Shown: piece by piece, positions 44,527 to 58,619 of the stretch
Numbering within the stretch: position 1 is the stretch's first letter
How the letters are laid out: each line of letters starts with the position of its first letter
NCBI RefSeq assembly: GCF_902364365.1
Contig: NZ_CABJDN010000001.1
Location: 1-64,000 of the forward strand
Length of the DNA: 64,000 nt
Origin: Bacteroides intestinalis
GTDB lineage: Bacteria; Bacteroidota; Bacteroidia; Bacteroidales; Bacteroidaceae
Reading direction: 5' to 3'
Notes under the pieces: generated by a model
Seen by the model: the letters and a program-made list of their open reading frames with translations, nothing else
Database searches by the model: none
What the model was told of the DNA's origin: nothing
Position numbers and translations under genes: made by a program

Positions 44527-46758
44527 ATGAAAAAGTTGATTAACTTCTTTATTCTTTGTTTTTTGCTCGTATCGTGTGGGCAAAAGACGCAACCCCAGTT
44601 GTCATTGACATCTTTTGTAAATCCCTTGATGGGAACATCTTCTACATTCGCATTCTCGCATGGTAATACATATCCGGCAGTAGCCGTACCTTGGGGAATG
44701 AATTTTTGGAGTCCTCAAACTGGGGAAAATGGTAGCGGCTGGATGTATACGTACACTGACAGCCTGATAAGAGGGTTCCGCCAAACACACCAACCCAGTC
44801 CGTGGATTAACGATTATGGTACGTTTTCCATCATGCCTCTATTGGGTGATGTTGTTATGGATAATAAGAGTCGTGGGGTGAACTTCCGTCATGAAAATGA
44901 GAAAGCAGCTCCGGATTGCTATCAGGTGAAATTTGATAACGGCGTTACTACGGCCTTCTCAGCAACTTCCCGTGCTGCTGTATTCGAGGTTACTTATCCT
45001 TCTGAAGAAGGACAATACATTGTGATTGATGCGTACCAGCATGGAGGAAATGTGGCTTTGGATGCAGGACAGAATTGTATTTATGGAACTACCCGTTACA
45101 ATAATGGTGGAGTTCCCGATAATTTCGGTAATCACTTCATTGTGGAATTTGATAAACCTATCGTAGAATCAGGAACGGATGAGAATGCTTGTGCTTATGC
45201 TGGATTTCGTTTGAAGGTAGGGGAAAAGTTGACTATTCGTGTAGCTTCTTCTTTCATTAGCCATGAACAAGCACGTTTGAATTTGGATCGTGAGGTCGGG
45301 GGGCGTTCTTTGGCGGAAGTCTCAGCAGATGCAAAGAAAGTATGGGATGAACAAATGGGGCGTATCAAAGTAGAAGGAGGTACAGATGAACAGAAGAAAA
45401 CATTTTATTCCTGTTTGTATCGCACACTCTTGTTTCCACGTGAGTTCTATGAGTTTGATAGAGATGATAAGCCTGTTTATTACAGTCCTTATGACGGACA
45501 AGTACATGATGGATATATGTACACTGACAATGGTTTTTGGGATACTTTCCGTGCTGTACATCCGTTGTTTACGTTAGTTTATCCTGAAGTAAGCGAACGA
45601 ATTATGCAATCGATTGTGAATGCATACAACGAAAGCGGTTTCATGCCTGAGTGGGCAAGTCCCGGTCATCGTGGTTGCATGATAGGAAACAATTCGATCT
45701 CTTTGCTTACTGATGCATGGATGAAAGGTATAAGGACATTCGATAAGGATAAAGCACTGGAAGCCATGCTGCATCAGACGCAGGCATGTAGTGAAGAAAT
45801 CTCCTCTGTGGGGCGTGATGGTTATGCTGAGTATGATCGCTTGGGTTACATTCCTTATCCCGAAGTGCACGAGGCGACTGCTAAAACTCTGGAATATGCT
45901 TATGCTGACTGGTGTTTGGCACGTTTTGCAGAAGAGACGGGAAATCAGGAAATTGCCGTAGCCTATTATAAAAAGGCTCAGAACTATCGTAATCTTTTCT
46001 ATCCGGAGAAAGGTTTCATCTGGGCAAAAGATGCTAATGGCAAGTGGCGCGATAATTTTGATGCAACCGAATGGGGAGGTCCTTTCACAGAAGGCTGTTC
46101 CTGGCACTGGACCTGGAGTGTATTTCATGATCCGGAAGGTTTGTCATCCCTGTTAGGTGGTCATGAACTGATGGCAGCCCGTCTTGACTCTATGTTTACT
46201 GCTCCCAATACTTTCAATTACGGTACGTATGGTTTCGTGATTCATGAGATAGCCGAAATGGTTGCTTTGAATATGGGACAATATGCCCATGGTAATCAAC
46301 CTGTACAACATGCCATTTATTTATATAATTATGTTGGTCAACCCTGGAAAACTCAGTATCATACTCGCAATGTCATGAATAAACTCTATAATTCGGGACC
46401 GGAAGGTTACTGCGGTGACGAAGATAACGGACAAACTTCGGCTTGGTATGTGTTTACAGCACTCGGTTTTTATCCGGTGTGTCCCGGTACATCGGAATAT
46501 GTCTTGGGTAGTCCGCTATTTCCGAAGGCTACTCTTACATTGCCTGGAGAGAAAATATTTACAATCTATGCTGAAGGTGTATCAGATGCTAATTGTTATA
46601 TTCGTTCGGCTGAATTAAATGCTAAAGGGTTTACTCGTAATTATCTAAAACATGAAGAGTTGGTAGGCGGTGGAGAATTCCGTCTGGTTATGGATAGTGT
46701 TCCTAATATAGAAAGAGGAATACATCTGGAAGATTTTCCGTATTCTTACAGTAAATGA
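44527..46758 (+). CDS. GH92 alpha-mannosidase (exo-acting), lipoprotein
   Basis: A 743-residue calcium-dependent inverting alpha-mannosidase, most often alpha-1,2-specific, that trims mannose from N-glycans or mannan. The lipobox is LLVSCGQK. The N-terminal beta-sandwich starts VNPLMGTSSTFAFSHGNTYP, and the (alpha/alpha)6 domain carries HGNQPVQHAIYLYNYVGQPW and YCGDEDNGQTSAWYVF near residues 628-642, typical of the catalytic centre. Linkage specificity cannot be read here. It is a single-gene unit ahead of the convergent GH2/GH29 operon and appears to belong to the PUL2 regulon through its promoter array. Confidence 0.92.
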   Translation: MKKLINFFILCFLLVSCGQKTQPQLSLTSFVNPLMGTSSTFAFSHGNTYPAVAVPWGMNFWSPQTGENGSGWMYTYTDSLIRGFRQTHQPSPWINDYGTFSIMPLLGDVVMDNKSRGVNFRHENEKAAPDCYQVKFDNGVTTAFSATSRAAVFEVTYPSEEGQYIVIDAYQHGGNVALDAGQNCIYGTTRYNNGGVPDNFGNHFIVEFDKPIVESGTDENACAYAGFRLKVGEKLTIRVASSFISHEQARLNLDREVGGRSLAEVSADAKKVWDEQMGRIKVEGGTDEQKKTFYSCLYRTLLFPREFYEFDRDDKPVYYSPYDGQVHDGYMYTDNGFWDTFRAVHPLFTLVYPEVSERIMQSIVNAYNESGFMPEWASPGHRGCMIGNNSISLLTDAWMKGIRTFDKDKALEAMLHQTQACSEEISSVGRDGYAEYDRLGYIPYPEVHEATAKTLEYAYADWCLARFAEETGNQEIAVAYYKKAQNYRNLFYPEKGFIWAKDANGKWRDNFDATEWGGPFTEGCSWHWTWSVFHDPEGLSSLLGGHELMAARLDSMFTAPNTFNYGTYGFVIHEIAEMVALNMGQYAHGNQPVQHAIYLYNYVGQPWKTQYHTRNVMNKLYNSGPEGYCGDEDNGQTSAWYVFTALGFYPVCPGTSEYVLGSPLFPKATLTLPGEKIFTIYAEGVSDANCYIRSAELNAKGFTRNYLKHEELVGGGEFRLVMDSVPNIERGIHLEDFPYSYSK

Positions 46759-46854
46759 TGCTCTGAAATGGCAATCTTGTCAAGAGCAGATTTCTATATT
46801 ATTAACTGTTGATGAAAGAATCTCATAGTTATTAGTGTAAATAATACTCTTTTG

Positions 46855-46915
46855 AAACAGACCATCTGTTTGCCCTGAACGCACCCTGTATTTCATGCAG
46901 ACAGATGGTCTGTTT
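46855..46915. repeat. 15-bp perfect hairpin after the GH92 gene
   Basis: AAACAGACCATCTGT (46855-46869) and its exact complement (46901-46915) enclose 31 nt. Both arms are followed or preceded by TTGCC text. It may terminate the GH92 transcript, although no T run follows. Confidence 0.65.
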
Positions 46916-46933
46916 GCCTCAGATAGATGGTGT

Positions 46934-47058
46934 AAATGCCACACCTTAGTTCCCTGAATGCCACACTTGGCTAACCCAAATGCCACATATTCCTACTGTT
47001 GAGGTATGGCATTTTAATAGTTGAGGTATGGCATTCGGGGAACTAAAGTGTGGCATTT
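46934..47058. repeat. Six-copy AATGCCA/TGGCATT palindromic array with 22-bp period
   Basis: AATGCCA occurs at 46935, 46957 and 46979, and its complement TGGCATT at 47007, 47029 and 47051. The outer 30-nt arms (46934-46963 and 47029-47058) are inverted copies with 28 of 30 identities, and a direct repeat GTTGAGGTATGGCATT lies at 46999 and 47020. It sits between convergent genes, so it is not a promoter. No gene is present in 46759-47238. Confidence 0.8.
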
Positions 47059-47082
47059 GAAATACCATGGAATGGATAGGTA

Positions 47083-47113
47083 CAAAAAGAGGAGAAGCTA
47101 TGCCCCTCCTCTT
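47083..47113 (-). terminator. Terminator of the GH29-GH2 operon
   Basis: Arms AAGAGGAG (47087-47094) and CTCCTCTT (47106-47113) pair over 8 bp; on the minus strand the stem runs into TTTTTG. It is about 125 bp past the GH2 stop codon. Confidence 0.6.
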
Positions 47114-47238
47114 ATGCTAATCTAAATTTGAATCAGAATTAAGATTACGAATACAAATATACTACATTGAAAAAGTGAAGTCAAGTATTTCTGCTTTTTT
47201 TATATTGAGTATATTGATTTCTTCTTTAAGAATCTGAT

Positions 47239-52273
<5,035 letters not shown>

Positions 52274-52327
52274 GGTCGTTTAATTAATAAATATAAGAAA
52301 TAGATATGTGTGTTTTAGAACCGTAGG

Positions 52328-52385
52328 CAAAATTAAAAAAAGGAAGTTAGTAATTGGATTAAATGAGGGTTAGTGCGAATATTAA
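52328..52385 (-). promoter_or_regulatory. Phased (T/C)TAA operator array and promoter of the GH29-GH2 operon
   Basis: On the minus strand, TTAA, CTAA, TTAA and CTAA begin at 52385, 52373, 52362 and 52350 (50, 38, 27 and 15 bp before the -7 box TAATTTTG, 52335-52328). These offsets equal those at the susC promoter. Two of the four repeats have C at the first base. The start codon is 54 bp past the -7 box. The 375-bp region 52274-52648 contains this and the divergent susC array, and no gene. Confidence 0.5.
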
Positions 52386-52515
52386 TAGCAAAGTTTCTTT
52401 GTTAATCGCAAATTAAAGCTTCTTTTCTCAAGACGTGATGCTATCTTTTGTAAAGTTAGTATTTACGATCTTAATTTATATCGGATGAATGGCGGTTAAT
52501 AAAAAAATGATAGGG

Positions 52516-52573
52516 TTAACGCTGCTATTAATCATTGTTTAATCATCTCCTTAAGATAAGCTTAATAGATTTG
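52516..52573 (+). promoter_or_regulatory. Phased TTAA operator array and promoter of the PUL2 susC operon
   Basis: TTAA begins at 52516, 52528, 52539 and 52551 (12, 11 and 12 bp apart), with a fifth at 52562. The -7 box TAGATTTG is at 52566-52573, exactly 8 bp after the heptamer that starts at 52551. There is no -33 TTTG. Direct heptamers of 11-bp period ending 8 bp before the -10 box are the known design of SARP-activated promoters. Confidence 0.55.
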
Positions 52574-52648
52574 CTGATGTTTTGGAACCTTAGCAGGAAT
52601 CTGTATCCTGCACATATTTTTAATAATACTAAAATTAAAAACACATTT

Positions 52649-55600
52649 ATGAAAAGACTTGGAGTTGTAGAAAAAGCCGTCAGGGCTTCCGGACTTATAG
52701 TCCTTCTCGCCGGTATGAGCTTTCAGCCATGCCTTGCTTCACAAAGTGTTGCTATGTCAGTTGATAAGGTCAACGCTACGCAGCAGAATATCCTTATTAA
52801 GGGAAAGATCATAGATAAAAGTGGTGAAAGTCTCCCCGGAGCTACTGTACGGATTACTGGAAAAAATCAGGGAGCGATAACTGATTTCGATGGTAATTTT
52901 ACGATTGAAGCGACAAAAGGTGATAAACTGGAAATCTCATTTATCGGATATATCAGTAAGATAATTGTTGTAGGTAGCCAGAATAATTTGGTGATTACTC
53001 TGGACGAGGACAGTAAAACTTTGGATGAAGTAGTAGTGGTGGGGTATGGTACACAGAAAAAAGTGAATCTGACAGGTGCGGTAGCCAGTGTCTCATCCGA
53101 TGTATTGGAGAGTCGTCCTATTACGAATTTAAGCCAAGGATTGCAAGGTATGATTGGTAATCTGAATATCTCGGCAGACAATGGTTCCCCCGGCAAAGGA
53201 TATGGGTTCAATGTACGTGGTACTACTTCTATAAACTCTGCCGGGCCGTTAGTGCTGGTCGATGGTGTTCAGATGGACCCTAATTTGATTAATCCTGCTG
53301 ATGTGGAAAGCGTATCTGTACTGAAAGATGCGGCTTCTGCCTCTATCTATGGAACACAGGCTGCTTATGGTGTAGTATTGATTACAACGAAAAAAGGAAA
53401 AGACCAAAGTGCAAAAGTCTCCTTCTCCAGTAACTGGTCATTAAACAGTCCGACAAGAATTCCTGAATATATGGATTCGTGGACTTTTGCTAACTTCCAT
53501 AATCTGACTAACCGTAATTCGGGAGGTGGCGATTATTATGATCAGAACTATATGGATCATATTTATGCTTACTATACTGATCCGAAACATAACCTGCCGG
53601 TGTTTATTGATCCCTCAAACCCCGATAAGTATTTGTATTGTGGTAATACGGACTGGATTGAAGAAACTCGTAAGACTACAACCTTGATGCAACAATATAC
53701 GTTGTCTATTAATGGAGGTACGGGGAAGACCAATTATTATGGTTCGGTAGGCTTCATGGATCAGGAAGGACAATTGAAACATTATGATGATGAATATCGC
53801 CGTTTCAATGTAGCTCTGAATGTGAATTCGGAAATAAGGAAATGGTTACAAATAGGTATGAAAATCAACTATAACAATACGATGCATGATACTCCTTATG
53901 GGCATAACAGTAATGATATGGAGGCTGCTTTTTATGGTGCCGATCTTCGTCCCTTCATGCCTGTGTACCACCCGGATGGAAATTACTCCGGACAAGGTAG
54001 CTGGACAAATATGGTAGCTACTCAAGCTCTTTCCGGTAGTCGTGTTCATAAAGAAAATGACTTGTGGCTTACTGGAAGTATGAAAATTAATCCTCTGAAA
54101 GGATGGAATATTAATCTGGATTATACTTTCAATATGTATATGTTGAATAAGAAGTATCATGGAAAGGAAATTATAGAACATTATGCCAATCCTGATGTAA
54201 CTACCATCTTCCCACATATAACTCCCAGTACTGTAAAGTATACTTCGGATGATAATTATTATCAGGTCTTTAATTTCTATAGTGATTATGACCGTAGTTT
54301 CGGTAAACACAATCTGAAGTTACTGGCAGGTTATAATTACGAACGTAAAGATTATCGTTGGTTTGATGCTGAACGTCAGAATCTGATTAGTCAGGATATA
54401 GCCTCTCTGGGTATGGCATATGGTGAAAAGTATAACGGTAGCGGTGAGCATGCATGGGCAACTATGGGATATTTTGCACGTATCAATTACAATTATGATG
54501 AGCGCTACCTGTTAGAGTTGAATGGACGCTATGACGGCTCTTCTAAATTTCCGAAAGATAATCGGTTTGCTTTCTTCCCATCTTTCTCATTAGCATGGCG
54601 TATATCTAATGAAGCTTTTTTTGAAGGAGCTAAGAAATATGTGGATGAATTGAAACTTCGTGCCTCTTACGGCTCTTTAGGTAATCAGTCGGTAGGCGGT
54701 GACTATCCTTACATCTCAACGATGGGAGCCAACGGTGAAATGGGATATTTGGTGGATGGCAAAAAAATAGCCAGTGTAACTCCCGGTGGTATTGTGAGTC
54801 CTATTCTAACTTGGGAAACTGTCCGTCAAATGGACTTTGGCTTAGATTGGGTTGCATTGAATAATCGTTTATATGGAACTTTCGATTGGTATCAGCGTAT
54901 GACGTATGACATGGTGACGAATGGCGTTCCATTACCTGCTGTATTAGGTACAGGTGCCCCACAAGCTAATACAGCTGATCTGAAGACTACTGGTTGGGAA
55001 TTAAATATTGGTTGGAGAGATCGTCTTGAAAGTGGTTTTTCCTATGATGTGAGTCTGGTATTATCTGATTATAAAGCCAAAATCACCAAGTTTAATAATC
55101 CTGAAAAACTGTTATTCAGTGGTGATGATGCGCAGAATTATGTTGGTAAAAGATGGGGGGAAATCTGGGGATTTGTGACTGAAGGTTTGTTCCAAAGTAA
55201 GGAAGAAGTAGCTGCTCATGCTGACCAATCTGAAATTTACGGCGGTGAATGGTATCCAGGAGATGTGAAGTATAAAGATTTGGATGGTGATAATAAAATA
55301 TCATACGGTAAGAATACAGCTGACGATCCGGGCGATCGTAAGGTAATTGGAAATAGTGAACCTCGTTATTGTTATGGTATCCGGGCAGATGCACAGTGGA
55401 AAGGTTTTGACCTAAGTATATTCTTCCAGGGAGTCGGAAAGAAAGATGTAGTATTGGGAGGTAATCAGTTCTGGGGTTTTGGTAATGAATGGCATGTTCC
55501 ATTTCCACATACCTTGGATAGTTGGACAGAAGATAACCGTGATGCTTACTTCCCCCGTTCTACTTATGACAATGTTACAGGAAACCGTGTGACTCAAACC

Positions 55601-55831
55601 CGGTATTTGCAAGATGCTTCCTATCTTCGTCTGAAGAATTTGACTTTAGGTTATACATTGCCGAAATCACTGTTGGGAAAATGGAAAATAGATAATATAC
55701 GTGTGTACATAAGCGGACAGAATTTATTAACATTTGATCATCTTTTTGACATTTATGATCCGGAAACCGTCAGCGTCAGTACGTATCCGTTACAAAAATC
55801 TATTTCATTCGGTTTAAATATAACACTTTAA
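52649..55831 (+). CDS. SusC-like TonB-dependent outer-membrane transporter (PUL2)
   Basis: A 1060-residue SusC/RagA transporter. The long signal region (MKRLGVVEKAVRASGLIVLL up to PCLASQ) is followed by a carboxypeptidase-regulatory-like domain (IKGKIIDKSGESLPGATVRI), the TonB-box motif LDEVVVVGYGTQKKVNLTGA, a plug (VSVLKDAASASIYGTQAAYG) and a barrel ending AFGLNITL-like. ATG 52649 is chosen because the longer frame from 52535 runs through the promoter. susD follows after 14 bp. Confidence 0.95.
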   Translation: MKRLGVVEKAVRASGLIVLLAGMSFQPCLASQSVAMSVDKVNATQQNILIKGKIIDKSGESLPGATVRITGKNQGAITDFDGNFTIEATKGDKLEISFIGYISKIIVVGSQNNLVITLDEDSKTLDEVVVVGYGTQKKVNLTGAVASVSSDVLESRPITNLSQGLQGMIGNLNISADNGSPGKGYGFNVRGTTSINSAGPLVLVDGVQMDPNLINPADVESVSVLKDAASASIYGTQAAYGVVLITTKKGKDQSAKVSFSSNWSLNSPTRIPEYMDSWTFANFHNLTNRNSGGGDYYDQNYMDHIYAYYTDPKHNLPVFIDPSNPDKYLYCGNTDWIEETRKTTTLMQQYTLSINGGTGKTNYYGSVGFMDQEGQLKHYDDEYRRFNVALNVNSEIRKWLQIGMKINYNNTMHDTPYGHNSNDMEAAFYGADLRPFMPVYHPDGNYSGQGSWTNMVATQALSGSRVHKENDLWLTGSMKINPLKGWNINLDYTFNMYMLNKKYHGKEIIEHYANPDVTTIFPHITPSTVKYTSDDNYYQVFNFYSDYDRSFGKHNLKLLAGYNYERKDYRWFDAERQNLISQDIASLGMAYGEKYNGSGEHAWATMGYFARINYNYDERYLLELNGRYDGSSKFPKDNRFAFFPSFSLAWRISNEAFFEGAKKYVDELKLRASYGSLGNQSVGGDYPYISTMGANGEMGYLVDGKKIASVTPGGIVSPILTWETVRQMDFGLDWVALNNRLYGTFDWYQRMTYDMVTNGVPLPAVLGTGAPQANTADLKTTGWELNIGWRDRLESGFSYDVSLVLSDYKAKITKFNNPEKLLFSGDDAQNYVGKRWGEIWGFVTEGLFQSKEEVAAHADQSEIYGGEWYPGDVKYKDLDGDNKISYGKNTADDPGDRKVIGNSEPRYCYGIRADAQWKGFDLSIFFQGVGKKDVVLGGNQFWGFGNEWHVPFPHTLDSWTEDNRDAYFPRSTYDNVTGNRVTQTRYLQDASYLRLKNLTLGYTLPKSLLGKWKIDNIRVYISGQNLLTFDHLFDIYDPETVSVSTYPLQKSISFGLNITL

Positions 55832-55845
55832 ATATCAGAGAACTC

Positions 55846-57531
55846 ATGAAGACAAGAAATATATTTATGATTGCAGCATTGTTTTGTGTACCGGTATTTA
55901 CCTCATGCGCAGATATGTTGGATTTATATCCGGAAGATTCTGTTTCGGATGAAAACTTCTGGAAGAATGAACAAGACCTTGAGCTTTTTGCCAATGGTTT
56001 CTATGGAATCTTGCCCGGAGCACAAGGCCCCGGAGCTGATGACCAGTCAGACTGCTATGTAAATGAAAAACCGAATACCTGGTTATTTAACCAGGAAACG
56101 ATTCCCACATCGGGAGGTGGCTGGAGCAGTGGTGACTGGGGGAATATCCGTTCTGCCAATTATTTCATGGCACGCTATACACGTGTATCCGGGAATGAGG
56201 AAAATATAAATCGTCAGGTAGCGGTAGTACGTTTTTTCCGTGCATGGGAGTACTTTTATAAGATGAGGCGTTTTGGCGATGTTCCTTGGTATGAAACTGA
56301 ATTGAATATAGATTCAGAAGAACTTTACAAAGGACGTGACAACCGCAAGGATGTTTTTGTGCATGTTCTGGAAGACCTCGATTTTGCAATTGAACATTTA
56401 CAGGAGGCCAGCTCTGTTGCTACAGGGCGCATGCACAAAGCTGCAGCTTTGGCATTCAAGTCAAGAGTGTGTTTGTACGAGGCTTCTTATCGTAAATATC
56501 ATGGATTGGGAGATTTTGAAAGCTTGTTCCGTGAAGCTGCTGATGCTGCTTGGAAAATAATCGATAGTGGGAAATATGAAATCTGGAGTAATGAAAAACC
56601 GGAAACGGATTATTATAATTTATTCATTCAGGAAGATCTCTCGGGTAACAGCGAATGTATTATGCCCCGTGTTTATGAAGCTAAACTATTGATGCATAAT
56701 AATACTCGCCAGATGGAAGAGTCTTATACGGGAATGAGTCGGGCCATGTTTGAGCAATATCTGTGTGCCGACGGCTTACCTACAGCTGTTAGTCCAACGT
56801 ATGGTAGCGAGGCCAGTATGCCTGTTAATGAACTTGCTAAACGTGATCCACGTCTAGCTCAAAGTATAGATAATCCTAATTTGCCTTATAAATTATTGGC
56901 TGATGGCACTCCCTCTTTTAATGCATTACCATCATTGGATACTAAATACTGTACTACCGGTTACCATGTAATGAAATACCATTCACCGGATCCGGACCAA
57001 TGGAATATCGGTCTGTCTACTCTTGATGTTTTCATATTCCGTTATGCAGAAGTTTTGTTGAATTATGCTGAGGCTAAAGCAGAATTAGGTGAATGTGACC
57101 AAGAGGTATTGGATATCACTATTAATGAGTTGCGTGACCGGGTGGAAATGCCTCATTTGACAAAAGAAGTAGGTTTTGAAGACCCAAACTGGCCGGACTA
57201 TGGATACGAACTAACACCGCTTCTGTATGAGATTCGTCGTGAACGTGCAGTGGAATTATTAGGAGAGGGTTTTCGTTGGGATGATATTGTACGCTGGAAA
57301 GCCGGTAAGCTATTGGAGAATCCGAAAACAATGTTGGGTATGAAAGTTTCAAGCCAGATGAAAGAAGCTTATGGTGATTTCTCACGTAGCTTGAATGAAG
57401 AAGGATACATGATTGTTTATCCTGATAAGCAGACTCGAAAATGGGATGATAAACTTTATCTACATCCTTTGCCAATAGATCAGACTACAATGAATCCGAA
57501 TCTGTTGCCTAATAATCCGGGATGGAAATAA
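55846..57531 (+). CDS. SusD/RagB-like glycan-binding lipoprotein (PUL2)
   Basis: A 561-residue surface lipoprotein and partner of the upstream SusC. The lipobox is FTSCADMLDLYP (Cys near 20). Family blocks are AVVRFFRAWEYFYKMRRFGD, RYAEVLLNYAEAKAELGECD and RRERAVELLGEGFRWDDIVR, and the C-terminal motif is MNPNLLPNNPGWK. The length is typical. Confidence 0.95.
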   Translation: MKTRNIFMIAALFCVPVFTSCADMLDLYPEDSVSDENFWKNEQDLELFANGFYGILPGAQGPGADDQSDCYVNEKPNTWLFNQETIPTSGGGWSSGDWGNIRSANYFMARYTRVSGNEENINRQVAVVRFFRAWEYFYKMRRFGDVPWYETELNIDSEELYKGRDNRKDVFVHVLEDLDFAIEHLQEASSVATGRMHKAAALAFKSRVCLYEASYRKYHGLGDFESLFREAADAAWKIIDSGKYEIWSNEKPETDYYNLFIQEDLSGNSECIMPRVYEAKLLMHNNTRQMEESYTGMSRAMFEQYLCADGLPTAVSPTYGSEASMPVNELAKRDPRLAQSIDNPNLPYKLLADGTPSFNALPSLDTKYCTTGYHVMKYHSPDPDQWNIGLSTLDVFIFRYAEVLLNYAEAKAELGECDQEVLDITINELRDRVEMPHLTKEVGFEDPNWPDYGYELTPLLYEIRRERAVELLGEGFRWDDIVRWKAGKLLENPKTMLGMKVSSQMKEAYGDFSRSLNEEGYMIVYPDKQTRKWDDKLYLHPLPIDQTTMNPNLLPNNPGWK

Positions 57532-57545
57532 TATAAATCTTTAAA

Positions 57546-58514
57546 ATGAACAGAAAAATGAAACGAAATATATTCCAATTGATATGTTGGTCGCTGGGCG
57601 TGTTGTTGTTTTTGTCTGCTTGTAGTGATAATGACGGCAGTGATACTATCTATATTCCTAATGCAGGAGCATTGGTGAAGGTTAACTTCTATATTGAAGA
57701 TGAACCCTATGTTGAAACTTTTACTGTAAAAGTGACTGCAAAGCATTATCCTGATTTGAATCCGACCGGATTGTCTACCGATGCAACCATATATTTGGAA
57801 GCTGATCCTGATAAAGTGGCCGAATATAATGCAACTAAAGGTACTAACTATCCAGTACTTCCGTCCAGTGCTTATACAGTTGCTTCATCGACAGTGGTTA
57901 AGGCTGGTAAAGTGGAATCTGAACCAATTAGTATCACAATTAATTCCAAAGGAAACATAGAACCGTTTACCGAATATTTATTGCCGGTTAGCATTGTTTC
58001 TGCCGAGGGTGTGGCGACGGACCACTGCTGCCAAACAGTCTATTTTCTCTGCCGTGGTGCTATGGATGCCAGCAATATGGAATTGCTCGACCGTACAGGA
58101 TGGACTGTGTTAGCAGCTTCGTCTGAAGAACCGAAAGAAGGAGATTGGGGAAATGGTGGATTAAAGGAAGCATGTATAGACGGCACCATAAATACATTCT
58201 GGAGTACAGCTTGGGAGCAGAGCCATCCGCAACCACCTCATTGGATAACATTTGATTTAGGACAATCCACTTATATCCAGGGTTTCACTATCCAAGCGCG
58301 TAAAGAAGGAGCTGACGGGCCGAAGGTTGTTGTACTCGAGGTTAGTGATGATGGCCAAAGTTGGACGAATGTTGGTGAGTTTAAGGATATTCCGGCGGCC
58401 GGAGAATATCGTTCATTCTTACCTCAGGCCGCTACTGGGCGTTTTGTAAAATTAACCATCACTGCAGTTAATGGCGGACCTCATGTTACTGTGAGTGAAT
58501 TTAATTTATTCTGA
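57546..58514 (+). CDS. Surface lipoprotein with DUF1735 and discoidin (F5/8 type C) domains
   Basis: A 322-residue lipoprotein with lipobox FLSACSDND. The N-terminal domain (about 35-165) is of the DUF1735/BT_3987 type (TFTVKVTAKHYPDLNPTGLS, FTEYLLPVSI). The C-terminal discoidin domain (about 180-322) shows TFWSTAWEQSHPQPPHWITF, LGQSTYIQGFTIQARKEG and GRFVKLTI. It is probably a surface glycan-binding protein in the SusE position, third in the operon, 14 bp after susD. ATG 57558 is an alternative start. Confidence 0.85.
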   Translation: MNRKMKRNIFQLICWSLGVLLFLSACSDNDGSDTIYIPNAGALVKVNFYIEDEPYVETFTVKVTAKHYPDLNPTGLSTDATIYLEADPDKVAEYNATKGTNYPVLPSSAYTVASSTVVKAGKVESEPISITINSKGNIEPFTEYLLPVSIVSAEGVATDHCCQTVYFLCRGAMDASNMELLDRTGWTVLAASSEEPKEGDWGNGGLKEACIDGTINTFWSTAWEQSHPQPPHWITFDLGQSTYIQGFTIQARKEGADGPKVVVLEVSDDGQSWTNVGEFKDIPAAGEYRSFLPQAATGRFVKLTITAVNGGPHVTVSEFNLF

Positions 58515-58556
58515 TATACTTATATGAAGTTATAATAGATTGTTTTCAGTGTAGAC

Positions 58557-58612
58557 AAGGCGGATATGAGGATATGAAAGGGAAACCTGGAGTATCCTGC
58601 CATATCCGCCTT
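58557..58612. terminator. Bidirectional terminator between the PUL2 lipoprotein and regulator genes
   Basis: Arms AAGGCGGATATG (58557-58568) and CATATCCGCCTT (58601-58612) pair over 12 bp, extended by an inner AGGATA/TATCCT (58569-58574 with 58593-58598), and are followed by TATTTAT. The two flanking genes converge here. Confidence 0.8.
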
Positions 58613-58619
58613 ATTTATA

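Noticed and set aside
46934..47058. CRISPR array
   Set aside because: The repeat unit is only 7-8 nt, half of the copies are inverted, and there are no uniform spacers or cas genes.
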